64,000 nucleotides of DNA from Henricia sp. BOLD:AAB3569 (GCA_037783545.1 JBBELK010000067.1:744001-808000); one strand, 5' to 3'. Shown: positions 10,260-20,420, counted from the first letter of the stretch. A program made the numbers and translations. The notes: generated from the letters alone by a model not told the origin.

Positions 10260-12149
10260 GCTCCAGCGGCCTCCTATAACCGGACCCGTGGGCGGCCGCC
10301 TTCAAGCCTTCATAGGGTCCTGGACCCGGACCGTCTCCGACCGATGGGTGCTCCAGACAATTCGACACGGTTACTCTCTGGAATTCACGAGCACCCCTCC
10401 GTGGAGGAGTGGCGGCCTATTCTCAACCTGAAAGCCCTGAACAGGTTTATCCGCCCAAAGCGTTTTCGCATGGACTCCCTTCGGACGATTCTCGACTCGA
10501 TTCCGGTCCCTGCATGGGCTACTTCGATCGACCTGAAGGACGCGTATCTCCATGTACCCATTCTCCAAAGCCATCGCAGATTCCTGCGGTTCCACTACAA
10601 GGGGACTGCTTACGAATTCACCGCACTTCCCTTCGGCCTATCAACTTTCCCTCGCGTGTTCACGAGGATCGTGAAATCAGTGGCTGCGTCCCTTCACAGA
10701 AACAACATCACGATATTCATGTACTTGGACGACTGGCTGATTGTAGGCCGCTCAAAGGCCGAAGCCAGTCGGGCATTGCAGGAGACGTTGTCCATGACCA
10801 CTCAACTTGGCTTCCTGGTCAACGAAAGGAAATCGCGGCTAATTCCCTCTCAGTCGCCGACGTTTCTGGGAGCTGTCCTCGACCTCAAGAGGAGCATTGC
10901 CTTTCCTTCGGCTCCTCGCATTTTCAATCTCCAGCAGTGCGTCCGCCTGTTTCTTGAGAGAGACTCGGCCCCTGCAGTAGCGTGGCTGAAACTGCTGTGG
11001 TTGATGGCAAGTTTGGTGGACCTGGTTCCGTTCTGCCGTCTGTACATGCGTCCACTCCAGCTCCATCTCCTTGCCCACTTCCGTCCGAAGATTTACTCCG
11101 CCCACCGCTCGGTCTCTATCCCTCCTTCTCTTCAGACAATCCTCCAGTGGTGGACGGAGCCTCGCCATATAGCCTGCGGGAAGCCCTTTCCCAGCCTTCG
11201 GCCGTCGAAGACTATTTTCACGGACGCTTCCCGCCTAGGCTGGGGGCCACACTTTACCCGCGCCAGGCGGCGGGGAAGTGGGACCCAAGTCAACAGTCTC
11301 CATATCAATGTTCTCGAGATGTTGGCAGTCTTCAACGCTCTACGACACTTCAGCTGTCTCATTCGGGACCGTGCTGTCCTTGTCAAGTCGGACAACTCCA
11401 CAGTCGTGGCCTACATCAACCGCGAGGGGGGCACCCGATCTCCTCGGCTCTGCCTCCTCGCGTGGGACATTTTTCACTGGTGCCTGGACCTCAACATCAC
11501 ACTGACGGCTTCCCATGTACCAGGCGCGGACAACTCGATAGCCGATGCCCTCTCCAGGGGAAGGATCCGGCCAACAGAGTGGACTCTGCAACCCAGTGTG
11601 GTCGAACAGATCTTCTTGACAGTCGACCGTCCACACATAGATCTGTTTGCGTCAGGAGCCAACGACCATCTCCCAGTCTTTTGCTCCAGGCATCCCGACC
11701 CTCGAGCGTGGCAAGTCGATGCCCTGTCGATTCCGTGGTCAGGAATGTTCGCCTACGCGTTCCCCCCGATATCTTTAATTCCTCGGGTTCTCTCGAAGAT
11801 AGAACAGGAACCCTGCAAGGTTCTCCTCGTGGGCCCGTTCTGGCCTCGGCAAGCCTGGTTCCCGCGTCTGGTCAACCTGTTGATCCACAACCCGATAGTT
11901 CTCCCTTATCGACCGGACATCCTGTTCCAACCGGGCTCGAACATTCTCCACCCAGCCCCCAAGGATCTTCACCTGACGTGCTGGGTATTGTCAAACAGTC
12001 CTTCCGCGCAGCAGGTCTTTCGTCAGAAGCTGCCTCGTTCGCGGCACACAGTCGTCGATCGTCCACCAGGAAGGTCTACAACAGCCGACTTCGACATTTC
12101 TATAAATGGTGCCGACGGAAAGCTGTTAATCCGACCCATTCTTCTCTGA
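10260..12149 (+). pseudogene. DIRS reverse transcriptase / RNase H ORF
   Basis: The main open frame runs from 10344 to 12149. Reverse transcriptase signatures appear in order: WRPILNLKALN, SIDLKDAYLHVPI, LPFGLSTFPRVFT and the catalytic YLDD at 10722..10733 (FMYLDDWLIVG). RNase H follows, with the catalytic FTDAS at about 11217..11231, LEMLAVFNAL, KSDNSTVVAYIN and GADNSIADALSRG. After it comes the conserved DIRS stretch with HIDLFASGAND and VDALSIPWSG. Some authors describe that stretch as methyltransferase-like, but I see no clear catalytic motif. The N-terminal part (GGRLQAFIGSW..WVLQTIRHGY, 10290..10370) lies in another frame. It joins directly to WRPILNL, so several tens of residues normally found between these blocks appear deleted around 10390..10405. 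The copy cannot make full-length protein. Confidence 0.85.
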
Positions 12150-13065
12150 CAGACATTGGCGATTTTCTGGTCTACTTATTTAATTCTGGCCTCAAGGTAG
12201 CCACCATCAAGAACTACCGAACAGCCATTGCCGCCATCCACGCGGGATTCCCCGACGGCTCTTCTATCTCTAATAATTACGCCTTGGGTCATATCCTCCG
12301 CGGGATGTTCATTGAGAAGCCTTCCACTCGTGAGTTACTCCCTTCCTGGGACCTTCCATTTGTTCTTGAGAGCCTTTCGCGTCCCCCGTTTGAACCCTTG
12401 GGACAGACGTCCTTGCTCAACCTCTCGATTAAGTTCGCCTTTCTCCTAGCGGTCGCGACCTCTCGACGCCGAAGCGAACTTCAGGCCTTGTCCATCGAAC
12501 CCGGCCATATTCGCTGGGAGCCCCATGGAGTTCGTCTGTTTCCCCGGACCTCCTTTCTAACGAAGAACCAATCGGACTCCTTCTCTCCTCCTGACATCTT
12601 CGTCCCAGACATTAAATCTTACTCGTCTGTTCTAGAAGATAGAAAGTGGTGCCCGGTCCGAGCCCTCAAATGGTACCTCAATAAGACCGAGCTAATCAGA
12701 GGTGCTACGACTCCTCTCTTCATCACGTCGACTCCTCTCATCGTCCAGCTTCACGAGAAACTATCGCTCGCTGGATTGTTACAGCCATTCGGTCCACCGA
12801 ACTAAACTGGCCGACGGCTTCAGAGCAGAACTCCCGAGTCAGAGCGCATGACGTCAGAGCCGTTTCGACCTCGTGGGCCTTCTTCAAGGGAGTTCCGCTT
12901 CCTGACATTATGCAGGCTGCGTGCTGGAAGTCATCCAACACTTTCACATCCTGCTACCTCCGGGACGTCCTCCAATCCGAGGGCCGCACCGGCAGATCAG
13001 CGTTGCTGTCAGCAAGGACCTCAGCTTCGACGGCTGCTCCACCCTGCATTCAGCAACCCCTCTAG
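11955..13065 (+). pseudogene. DIRS tyrosine recombinase, frameshifted
   Basis: The recombinase overlaps the end of the RT/RNase H frame. The N-terminal SAM-like half (STRKVYNSRLRHFYKWC, TIKNYRTAIAAIHAGF) and the catalytic Arg box (ATSRRRSELQAL, about 12456..12491) are in one frame, open to 12805. The HxxR box (AHDVRA, His codon at 12847) and the nucleophile Tyr (CYLRD, codon 12955..12957) are in the next frame, which ends at TAG 13063. One base was gained or lost near 12735..12741. The first 300 or so codons of the long frame opening at 10982 are only a shadow of RT. The recombinase family cuts and rejoins DNA through a 3'-phosphotyrosine and would insert the circular cDNA. Confidence 0.8.
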
Positions 13066-13252
13066 ACAAAAGGTGGGTTTCCTCTTTGGGTAAGCTTACG
13101 TTAATTTATTCAGCTTACCCTTAACCGCACACATCCGTTCTTTTTTTCTTGTTTTTGCTAGAACGCATGGTGCCTCTCCTTAACCCACTTTGATTCTGGT
13201 CTACTTCAGCTTCAACAACATCTCGCACCCACCCCCTGCATCGGTGCTAGTC

Positions 13253-13323
13253 TGCACAGGTAGTGGCTCTACGGGTAAGATGAAGTGTGGGAAGGGTCTA
13301 CTAGCGAATACTTACCCGTAGAG
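13253..13323 (+). repeat. DIRS internal complementary region (circle-junction sequence)
   Basis: 13253..13280 reads as the reverse complement of the left terminus (ending CTCTACGGGTAAGAT). It continues without a gap into 13282..13323, which is the reverse complement of 13488..13529 (GAAGTGTGGGAAGGGTC...). Thus both outer edges are represented side by side, as expected for the template used to complete the ends. Confidence 0.8.
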
Positions 13324-13381
13324 CATCCCGCCCTCCTCCCCACTCCGGAGCTCGAGGCATTCTCCTTTTATCTCGCCGCTT

Positions 13382-13500
13382 AGAGAAAAGGGGAGAGTGT
13401 CATGGCGGGCGCGCAGGGCACGGTGGGTATTGTACAAAACATTAGCGGATGATTTGCGCCCTCTAGAGAAATATGCACAGGTAGTGGCTCTACGGGTAAG
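13382..13500 (-). repeat. DIRS right inverted terminal repeat
   Basis: This is the near-exact reverse complement of 8031..8149. The extra outer segment 13501..13529 is the right extension copied in the internal complementary region. Confidence 0.85.
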
Positions 13501-13548
13501 TATTCGCTAGTAGACCCTTCCCACACTTCTGTGGGGAGGGAATTAAAA

Positions 13549-13732
13549 TTTAGTCTGGTAACGTTCCTCAGTCTGTATGTTTCGTAATAGTGGATGCGTA
13601 GTAATACGACCACTTCCAAGCAGACGACGACGTCTCAGAAATTAGTCTGGTAACGTACTCCAACCTACATGTTTCGCGACGGTAGGTGCATAGTAATCAC
13701 GACCACTTGCGAGCAGACGGCAGTGTCCAAAT
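13549..13732 (+). repeat. two tandem ~92-bp units
   Basis: Each unit contains TTAGTCTGGTAACGT, CATGTTTCG or TATGTTTCG, GCGTAGTAA or GCATAGTAA, ACGACCACTT and GAGCAGACG or AAGCAGACG. The units are about 80% alike. A related CAGACGACGGG word is at 14180. Confidence 0.7.
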
Positions 13733-13857
13733 CAGGTGCTCGCTTAAGAAAAACGCTCTTATTTCTATGAGGATGGCCGAAATTTTAGATTTATTTTTGT
13801 AATAAGCACATTTACAACACAAGAAGAACATGTGTTTTAACAAAAAAATGTGAAAAA

Positions 13858-14030
13858 ATCTAAGATATATTTGTCTTTGTTGTTTTTGGCATGGACCTTA
13901 TCACCATCTCCATATATATAATTTTTCTACATAACACTGTGCTAAGATATATTTGTCTTTGTTGTTTTTGGCATGGACCTTATCACCATCTCCATATTAT
14001 ATAATTTTTATAATATTATAACACTGCTAT
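13858..14030 (+). repeat. tandem duplication, ~80-bp unit
   Basis: Both units contain CTAAGATATATTTGTCTTTG and GGCATGGACCTTATCACCAT with almost no changes, so this is a recent local duplication. Confidence 0.85.
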
Positions 14031-14317
14031 TTTATCTACACAAGCAAAAATTAACAATTATTACAAACCAATTTACAAGAAGGAATAACAGGTAGGGCAG
14101 TTGTTTGAACACTAACTACGAAAAAAATTCCAAAATGTGAAAATAAAATGTCTGTTTCGTTTTATGCCTCATTTTTAGCAGACGACGGGAAATATTTCGT
14201 CTGCTACGAGTAGTCATGTTTCCCGAAGCTTGTTACATTGGCACGGATTCCTGATAGGTAACAGACGAATTAGCGCCCTCAATGTAATGATTAAAAAACT
14301 TACAACATTTACCGTGA

Positions 14318-14441
14318 ATGCATAGTTCCGACCTGTCAATCAAGCCGAACCTGCAGACCAATCACAACAGAGCTAGCAGACGGCGCCACGTAGGTCAAAG
14401 TGATGCAATCATCACACAATCACGCGATTTTCTGCCCATAC
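14318..14441 (-). repeat. inverted copy of 7770..7896
   Basis: Starting GCATAGTTCCGACCTGTC and ending CAATCACGCGATTTTCTGC, this matches the reverse complement of 7770..7896. A short further piece (GGAACTATGCATTG) recurs at 15187, so the element may span 14318..15200 with a second element nested in it. Confidence 0.6.
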
Positions 14442-14449
14442 AGTTTGTA

Positions 14450-14915
14450 TGTCGGGCTGCTTTCGAGCGCGGCACCAGGGATCCCTGGTGTTCCCTGGTG
14501 CTCGCCCGAAAGCGCGTTGGTGCACCTGCAGATGGTGGCACCAACTGCTCCCGACCTCCGAGTCGTCGGGACAACTGGGAGACATGCGCAGTTGCGCGTA
14601 CTCATGCATGACTCGGCGAAAATGGCTGGCGCGTCGTAGAATGATTCTGGAAATTTGGGTTGATATTTTGAATGTTCAAGCTTCCACATCGAATCCAAAT
14701 GTTGTAAATATTTGCATGATTTATTTTCATCAGATATCTGTGATTTATTTTGTGGAAAACCAATATTTGATTAGCGGGGATGTAATTTCTAATCCGTGGT
14801 GCACCAGGGATCCCTATAACGCTTTTGAGCGCGATCGTATGTACGCATGTGTGTGACGCAACGTTCCCAACGCCTGGGAGCACCAGGGACGAGCGCTCGA
14901 AAGCAGCCTCGTATG
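14450..14915. mobile_element. TIR element with CACCAGGGATCCCT words
   Basis: The left end GCTGCTTTCGAGCGCGGCACC and right end GGAGCACCAGGGACGAGCG..CGAAAGCAGC are inverted. CACCAGGGATCCCT occurs at both 14470 and 14803. It interrupts the 14318..15200 repeat. No coding capacity is seen. Confidence 0.5.
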
Positions 14916-15605
14916 CGCCAGTGACCGGGTGAATTTTGGTTTCAATGTCGGGCGATTCGCATTTTTATGAATATATGTCATCCCGGCATTGCTAGCCCTT
15001 CGCTCAGTGTGTGCTACGGTAACTGTCGACCCTAAAACATAAATACCTTTGAGTTTTCTCCAATGAATCTGTGCTTTCCATGCCGAGTCCCGTTGCTTTG
15101 TACGTTGTATCGCCATTTTTTTGCGATGGCTTGTGAGCACATAGCTGAGCAACAATATCTAAGGGGCGGGGTTAACTGGGCAATCTCGGAACTATGCATT
15201 GGCGTGAAATAAAAATCACATTTCCACTCATTAGAAAATATTATATTTTTAGTATAGGACTATACACCAGCCAGTGTTGTAATGCATTATATTGCAATTA
15301 ATTCTAGGTCAGGCACAATTTTCCCGTAAATTGACCGGACTATTAGGGGCCTATGCACGTAACTTTGTGAACTTTACTAACCGCTTCGCTGGCAAAAAGA
15401 CAAAGATCGCAAATTTCTAAAATGGTTCGTGTCAACTTAGTTGTGCCATTGTGAGTTTTATGGCCCTGCAATAATTAATTAGCCTTATTCACGAGTCGGC
15501 CATCTTTAATCCAGAGCGAGGCGAACCCTGTAGCAACGTTAAACAACTCCGTGACAACACGTACAAATTGTGCACAAAGTTAATTGTCAGCAGCCTTTTC
15601 AGCAA

Positions 15606-15748
15606 GAATTCGGCAGAAATACCTTGGTAGATCGGCAAAATATCATGTGGACAGTTGGAAGAGTACGTTCGCCAGCAAAAAACTGTGCGGAGAACTTCAG
15701 ACGGGGTTATTTGGAGGGATTTGTTCGCGATTTCGAGACGATCGGTGA
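15606..15748 (+). other. exon-like segment, unassigned
   Basis: A TTTTCAG-type acceptor (CAGCCTTTTCAG) precedes an open stretch that includes WTVGRVRSPAKNC and NFRRGYLEGFVRDFETIG, ending at ATCG|GTGAGTAC, a good donor. I recognise no family. It lies just upstream of the inverted repeat pair described at 15840 and may be part of a transposon gene. Nothing here shows it is expressed. Confidence 0.25.
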
Positions 15749-15839
15749 GTACTCCGTATACACGCACCGCGGCTTGCAGGCATGCGGCAACCTGCATAGC
15801 AGTAGCAGTGTCAATGCTGTTTGTGATTTATCCAAAGAA

Positions 15840-16640
15840 AAAAAAGTACCATAAAGGCTGGCCAGTTGAGACTCCATGCACATGTCTATGGAGCATCACA
15901 CAAAAATCCAGTGTTTTCAAAGAAAAATTTGAAATTTTCTCGCTGCTAAAATAATGTTTCTAAAACAAATTTAGGCCAACACAAGAGGTTTTTTTTGGCA
16001 TGTCATCACTCATGAATGTTGGAAGAATTAGTGGCAAACGTGTAGTATACCATTTTGCTACCCGTAGCACTCGTACATCATAATCATATTTTGCGAGTAC
16101 CTTGAGTAAGTTGCAGTGTATATTTCAGTTTTCTTGATTGTCAAACAAATATCAACAAATACCCATGACACATTCTACATGGAATAGACCTGTTCGGGGG
16201 TTTTCGCATACAATACAATTAGCATATTCATGTGTTTTGGTACAGCGACCCTTTGACATGTATAGACTGGTTCCCAATCCTATCGCTTATTACAGAATGC
16301 ATAATCGGGAACCAATCTGTACATGTCAAAGGTACCTGTACCAAAAATATATGAATATATGCTAATTCCATTGTGTGCGAAAAACGCCAAACGGGTCTAT
16401 AGTCAAGTTTATTGATTGCATGTGCACAAATAGAACATGCATACAGAACATTCAAGGTTTCTGGTTGCATTTTGAGTTGCCTTCGTAACCAGACTTGCAT
16501 GTAGTACAGCTATATATAGGCCTACTTATAAGTTAATGTTATTATTTTATTTTCCAGACTTTGCATGCACCAGCACATCATGAGGGCTTCACGTCAAAAG
16601 AAGAGTTTAACAACAAAGAAAATGACATTTGACAGAGCGT
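15840..16640 (+). repeat. inverted duplicate (arm 1) with exon-like core, interrupted by a hairpin element
   Basis: 15850..16022 (GGCTGGCCAGTTGAGACTCC ... ATGTCATCACTCATGAATG) and 16505..16640 (TTTTATTTTCCAGACTT ... TTTCTTCAACTCTC) match in reverse complement to 18975..19160 and 18830..18930. Between the two parts this arm carries about 480 bp of extra sequence, including the palindrome at 16189..16399. The shared core is preceded by a pyrimidine tract and CAG and could be a decayed exon. Confidence 0.6.
16189..16399. mobile_element. long-arm hairpin element
   Basis: Arms of about 95 bp, GACCTGTTCGGGGGTTTTCGC ... ACTGGTTCCCAAT and the reverse of GGGAACCAATCTGTACATG ... CGCCAAACGGGTC, face each other over a short loop. 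The outermost word GTGTGCGAAAAACGCC resembles sequence at about 61645..61670. Confidence 0.65.
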
Positions 16641-16736
16641 TTCTTCAACTCTCTACAATGCAGTACGGCGGCCCACAGTCATCAGTGGAAGTGCGACTTA
16701 AGGCACTGCTGCCTGTAATGAGTCAAGTGCGCACCA

Positions 16737-16755
16737 CCCCCCCCCCCCCCCCCCC
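16737..16755 (+). repeat. poly(C) tract
   Basis: A run of about 19 C is followed by ACCCCC. It is a low-complexity, length-unstable site. Confidence 0.85.
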
Positions 16756-16914
16756 CACCCCCATTACAAATAACCCTCTAAAAACTATTGTAAATTCTTT
16801 AAAATTGGGTTTTGTTTAAACGTTCAGCAAAACTGGTTTTTCATTTTGATGAGTCAACAATCTTAGGCTACAATCTTAGCCGCAGTCACAAAGGAAAATC
16901 ATGTTGTGTGTCCG

Positions 16915-17500
16915 TCGTGGGAAAGAATGGGCACTTTATCGTAGGTAAATCGTAGGAATGTCCTGCGATTGTCCTACGTTTGTCGTACAATGTTTTTTTC
17001 GTCGTGTGATTGTCACAAGACAAAACAACCATCATACGAGCATCGCTGGGCCATCGTACGACAATCGTACGTCAATCATAAGACGGTATCCTCTCGTATC
17101 CTCTCCGTAAATATGGCCATCCTGCATTTTACTTCAGCAACGTGGACAGCATTACTTGAAGCAATGTGTACTCTTCGATGCATTCAAGGAGCGATTTGTC
17201 CGGATACAGAAGATCTCTGCATTTATAGCCAGGGAGGTACATGTATACGTCTTGCAATCTCACGACTGTTTTGTGACTGTTGCACAATGATATTTTTGTC
17301 TTGCGATGTTCGCAGGATTATCGCAGGATAATCCTGCGATAATCCCATATCCCACGATAATCTTGCGATAACAGTAAGACTGTCCTACGACATGCGTACA
17401 ATATTATCATACCTTTTTGAGAGCCTCGGAAAACACTAAATTTGTACGATAATCGTACGCATGTGGTAGGGCAGTCGTAGGACAGTGGTTGTCGAAATTT
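16915..17500. mobile_element. fold-back element of degenerate CGTA repeats (type a: TCGTAcgacaa)
   Basis: The interior is filled with variants of TCGTAGGACA, TCGTACGACAA and CCTGCGATTGT spaced 10 to 11 bp and turning over in orientation, for example CGTAGGAATGTCCTGCGATTG near 16953 against CGTACGCATG..GTCGTAGGACAG near 17455..17485. The ends are not sharp. The open frames through it come from the repeat, not from a gene. Confidence 0.5.
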
Positions 17501-17559
17501 GTAATGTTTGAAAATTGAATAAGATATTGATAGTAGGAATACACCAAAGGGGGCCATTT

Positions 17560-18268
17560 GAAAACCCTAACATTGATCAAAATTTAGACTCAAGTCCCAA
17601 CGGGCCCCTAATAAGTTATTTGCCTCATTTCATTCAAAGGCCACTAAATATGACCTGTCAATAACAATCAATCTTTTCATTTGTGTATAGTGTTAATCAG
17701 TCTTACATTGGACACCTTACTGTTTATTATTTTGACTGGGTGAATTAAAGGAGAACTTTTTTTCAGAATCCAATGGTTTTGATTCATTTAATTTGTTGCA
17801 TAATTTAGTGCCTGTTTATGTCAACATTTCTTCTGAGACCACCCCTGCACAGTCTGTGACAACAAAAATACAATGTTAAAACTGCTAAATTTACTTTTAG
17901 CCATGGAAAAACTATAATTTATGAATATGCACTAATAATAATAACAATTTGAAGGAAAACAAATCACTTTTAATTTCCATCTAAATACGCTTCATGTAAG
18001 TCGCCATGTTTTCAGTTTTAAACATGGCGCTGCAGCACATAGTAATTCTTTTTCAGCCAACATGGCTATCATTACTATCAAAATTAATAGCGCTGGACAA
18101 TATGTAGGTTGGATTTTTTGTTAAATTTTTCTCTCCCTTTAACATGTTTAAGTCATAAAAGAAAATGGGTACAGGTTAGGCAAGTAACATGGGAGCCTGA
18201 ACACGGTTAGTTTGTGTAAATACACAGCTTTTTTTGTGTCATAGCACCAACTCCAGCGTAACTTAGAC
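17560..18268. other. gene-free interval
   Basis: This stretch is AT-rich, with no exon, RNA gene or clear terminal repeat recognised. Confidence 0.4.
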
Positions 18269-18372
18269 AGTTCCATAACTGTTAATTAGGGTTTGCCCTT
18301 ACCCGACGTATATTAATTAGCACTGTATACTCAGTGCTTTCCCGAGACCCCATGAAAAACTTCGATCATAGC

Positions 18373-18445
18373 GTGCTCAGGCGGGATTCGAACCCACGAC
18401 CTCCTGCAAACAAGGTAGACGTCTTAACCACTCGACCACCGAGCT
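18373..18445 (-). repeat. tRNA-Thr(TGT)-like core of SINE (minus copy)
   Basis: This is the reverse-complement counterpart of 18624..18696, with anticodon loop CTTGTTT and B box GGGTTCGAATCC. One arm position differs (CCTGAGC at the acceptor 3' strand). It is part of a SINE and is not considered a working tRNA gene. Confidence 0.6.
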
Positions 18446-18623
18446 AGCCGGTGTTAAATGGCCGGTTCGAATTAGTTAGCAACGGGGATCACAATTAATC
18501 AGTAATTAAATAATAGGGCAAACCCTAATTAACATTCATTCTCCCCGACGCAAGGTAAATCAATTACTGATTAATTGCGATCCCCGTTGCTAACTGATTC
18601 TAACCGGCCATTCAACACCGGCT

Positions 18624-18696
18624 AGCTCGGTGGTCGAGTGGTTAAGACGTCTGTCTTGTTTGCAGGAGGTCGTGGGTTCGAATCCCGCCCGAGCAC
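18624..18696 (+). repeat. tRNA-Thr(TGT)-like cloverleaf, core of SINE (plus copy)
   Basis: It folds well. The acceptor is AGCTCGG with CCGAGCA (six pairs), and the D stem is GTC/GAC around GAGTGGTTAA. The anticodon stem TCTGT/GCAGG carries loop CTTGTTT, so the anticodon is TGT. The T arm is GTGGG-TTCGAAT-CCCGC. The A and B boxes are intact. The repeated, dimeric and terminal-repeat context makes a SINE head more likely than a host tRNA gene. A tRNA finder would probably report it. Confidence 0.6.
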
Positions 18697-18816
18697 GCTA
18701 TGAAGTTTTTCATAGTGTCTCGGAAAAGCACTGAGTATACAGTGCTAATTAATATACGTCGGGTAAGGGCAAACCCTAATTAACATTCTCCCCGACGCAA
18801 GCTAAATCAATTACTG

Positions 18817-19175
18817 AGTTCCATAACTGTTTCACTGCATGGTGGAGAGTTGAAGAAACAATCCGCCAAATGTCATCTTCTTTTTGAGCTTCTGTCATGT
18901 ACTGGAACCGTGGATTTCCAAGTCTAGAAAATAAAATGAAAACATTAACTTTAATAATATACATGTACAAGCTAGCTTCCAACATTCATGAGTGATGACA
19001 TGCCAAAACAATTCTTGTGTTGGCCTAAATTTGTTTAGAAAACATTATTTTAGCAGCGAGAAAAATTAATTTTTCCCCCTTGAAAAGACTGGATTTTTGT
19101 ATCATGCTCCATAGACTTAATGCATGGAGTCTCAACTGGCCAGCCTGTATGATATTTTTTTCCGTTGGATGTACT
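18817..19175 (-). repeat. inverted duplicate (arm 2) with exon-like core
   Basis: Read on the minus strand, 19160..18975 equals 15850..16022 at about 88% by eye, and 18930..18830 equals 16555..16690. The core follows TTTTATTTTCTAG and reads LGNPRFQYMTEAQKEDDIWR in one frame. The plus-strand copy is too diverged in frame to support a conserved protein. The family is unrecognised. Confidence 0.55.
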
Positions 19176-19186
19176 AGTAGGCCGGC

Positions 19187-20420
19187 CGGGAGTCACTTGT
19201 GCTTCGGTGGCCCTCGACCGTCTCGCAGAGGTCCCGGACTCCGGCCTCCCGGTCCCCACGCATCGCCTGAAGCGCTTCGCGCCGCAGCTCCCTTTGCTGC
19301 CCGGCATTGCAGTTTCCCTGGGTATCACGCGGTCTTGCCTTCTCCGGAATGCACTTACCGGCAGCCTCCAAGATTAAGACGTGGGCTATGAAGGCCGACC
19401 ATATCATCTCCGGATGCATATCAGCAGCCATACCCTCAAGCGCCTCCCCCAGCCTGCTAGGCATAGGCCCAAGCCACGTGCTGGTCCCGCAGGGGGCCGA
19501 CGTCCAGCCTTTGGCCCTTCGTCGCCCATCTCGGACTTCAGACGCAGCTTCAGAGTTGATACCGGCACCCTGTGGTCAGTGCTGAAGAACTGGGCACTCG
19601 TGTACACCCGGCAGTTCTCGATCAGCCTCCAGCGCCATCAACAAGTACATGATCGATCTCCTTCCTGGCGACGCTGTTGTTGGAATACCAAGTCCAGCGC
19701 CGCCAATCCGGTCTCTGGAACCACGATCCAGATATCCTCAACCCGCGACTTACTGCAAAGTCAAGCAATATTGAGGAGCTTTCATCACGTGGTCCAGAGC
19801 CATGAGGACCGATACATGGCTCGTATCCGTCTCTGGATGTGCCAGCGGTAGCATTGAAGTCACTGAGAAGGACTAGCGTATCCCCCTTGGGTACCGCATC
19901 ACCACCGTGTGAAGTTGGGCATAGAATGCCTCCTTTGTGGAACGGTCACAATCCCTGGTCGGAGCCTACACTGCAACAAATGAGACAACGCCCACCGTAT
20001 GGGCAAGCCTCAGTCGCATCATACGCTCCGAGACTGACGTAACCTCCCTTACCATGTACCAGCGAAGCGAGCCGGTCAGCAACCGCCACTGGCCACGCCC
20101 TGTCGGCTGCACCGAAGTATGTATAACCACCTCCTCCAATCTCACCCGAGTGTGGCGTCCTCACCTCAGACAACGGCTATGTCGAGCTGGGCGAGCTCCA
20201 CCGATAAAGGCAGGCACGCAGGCGTACTCCTGAAGGGAGAGGATGTTCCAGGCGCCAAGCCGGACCGACCGCCTCAGGTTGAGCCGAGGGGGCCGAGGTC
20301 CAGTGAACGGCGCCTCAGCACCACCGCGCCGACTTGTACTGTTTACATGATCACGGTCAGCAGAGTCGACCACGTATGTGCCACCTCCGGAAGCAGAGGT
20401 AAGGCTACCACCTGAGTTAC
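19187..20420 (-). pseudogene. LINE ORF2 fragment: APE-type endonuclease
   Basis: On the minus strand the endonuclease blocks appear in the right order but in changing frames: VRLGAWNILSL (about 20250), the catalytic Glu block ALSEVRTPHSGE with GGYTYFG (about 20150..20190), VAVADRLASLV, then SDFNATAG (about 19865), IDHVLV (about 19650) and STDHRVP (about 19580). These are the Glu, Asp-x-Asn and terminal Asp-His signatures of apurinic-like endonucleases of non-LTR retrotransposons. Such enzymes nick the target DNA to prime reverse transcription. No reverse transcriptase domain follows before the sequence changes near 19187, so this is a truncated, frameshifted relic. Higher GC than the flanks also marks it as inserted. 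The exact LINE clade is not determined. Confidence 0.7.

Larger units (their letters stand above)
8029..13529 (+). mobile_element. DIRS-type (tyrosine-recombinase) retrotransposon, decayed
   Basis: This 5.5 kb element has the DIRS layout: inverted terminal repeats (8031..8149 and 13382..13500), a gag-like region, reverse transcriptase/RNase H with an overlapping tyrosine recombinase in another frame, and an internal complementary region (about 13253..13323) before the right repeat. DIRS elements replicate through RNA, make a circular DNA and integrate by recombinase rather than DDE integrase, so they leave no ordinary target duplication. GC content is clearly higher than in the flanks. All reading frames are broken, so the copy is inactive. 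The boundaries come from reading the internal complementary region as the circle junction: it joins the reverse complement of 8029 onward to that of sequence ending at 13529. The dinucleotide TC is present on the host side at 8027..8028 and at the element's right edge at 13528..13529. Confidence 0.85.
18284..18816. mobile_element. head-to-head pair of tRNA-Thr-like SINEs inserted as one unit
   Basis: Two copies of the same tRNA-like family face each other (minus copy about 18284..18530, plus copy about 18531..18816), making arms of roughly 240 bp. The pair is bracketed by the 15-bp direct repeat AGTTCCATAACTGTT at 18269..18283 and 18817..18831. It interrupts the exon-like core of the arm at 18830..18930. 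The plus copy is itself bounded by the family's terminal repeat, at about 18529..18577 and 18768..18816 (CTAATTAACATTC..CTCCCCGACGCAAG). The minus copy keeps only a few bases of its outer terminal repeat. Confidence 0.7.

Noticed and set aside
10982-11950. N-terminal part of the 607-codon frame as a separate protein
   Set aside because: This stretch overlaps the RT/RNase H frame, and its Ser/Pro-rich translation is a shadow. Only the part after about 11955 shows recombinase motifs.
7770-14441. The inverted pair 7770..7896 / 14318..14441 as the terminal repeats of one large element containing the DIRS
   Set aside because: The DIRS has its own ends at 8029 and 13529. The outer pair is asymmetric with respect to them and a further fragment occurs at 15.19 kb, so two independent copies of a dispersed repeat are more likely.
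18624-18696. Functional tRNA-Thr gene
   Set aside because: The cloverleaf is good, but the same core occurs in three SINE copies with shared non-tRNA flanks, terminal repeats and target duplications, so it is treated as a SINE head.
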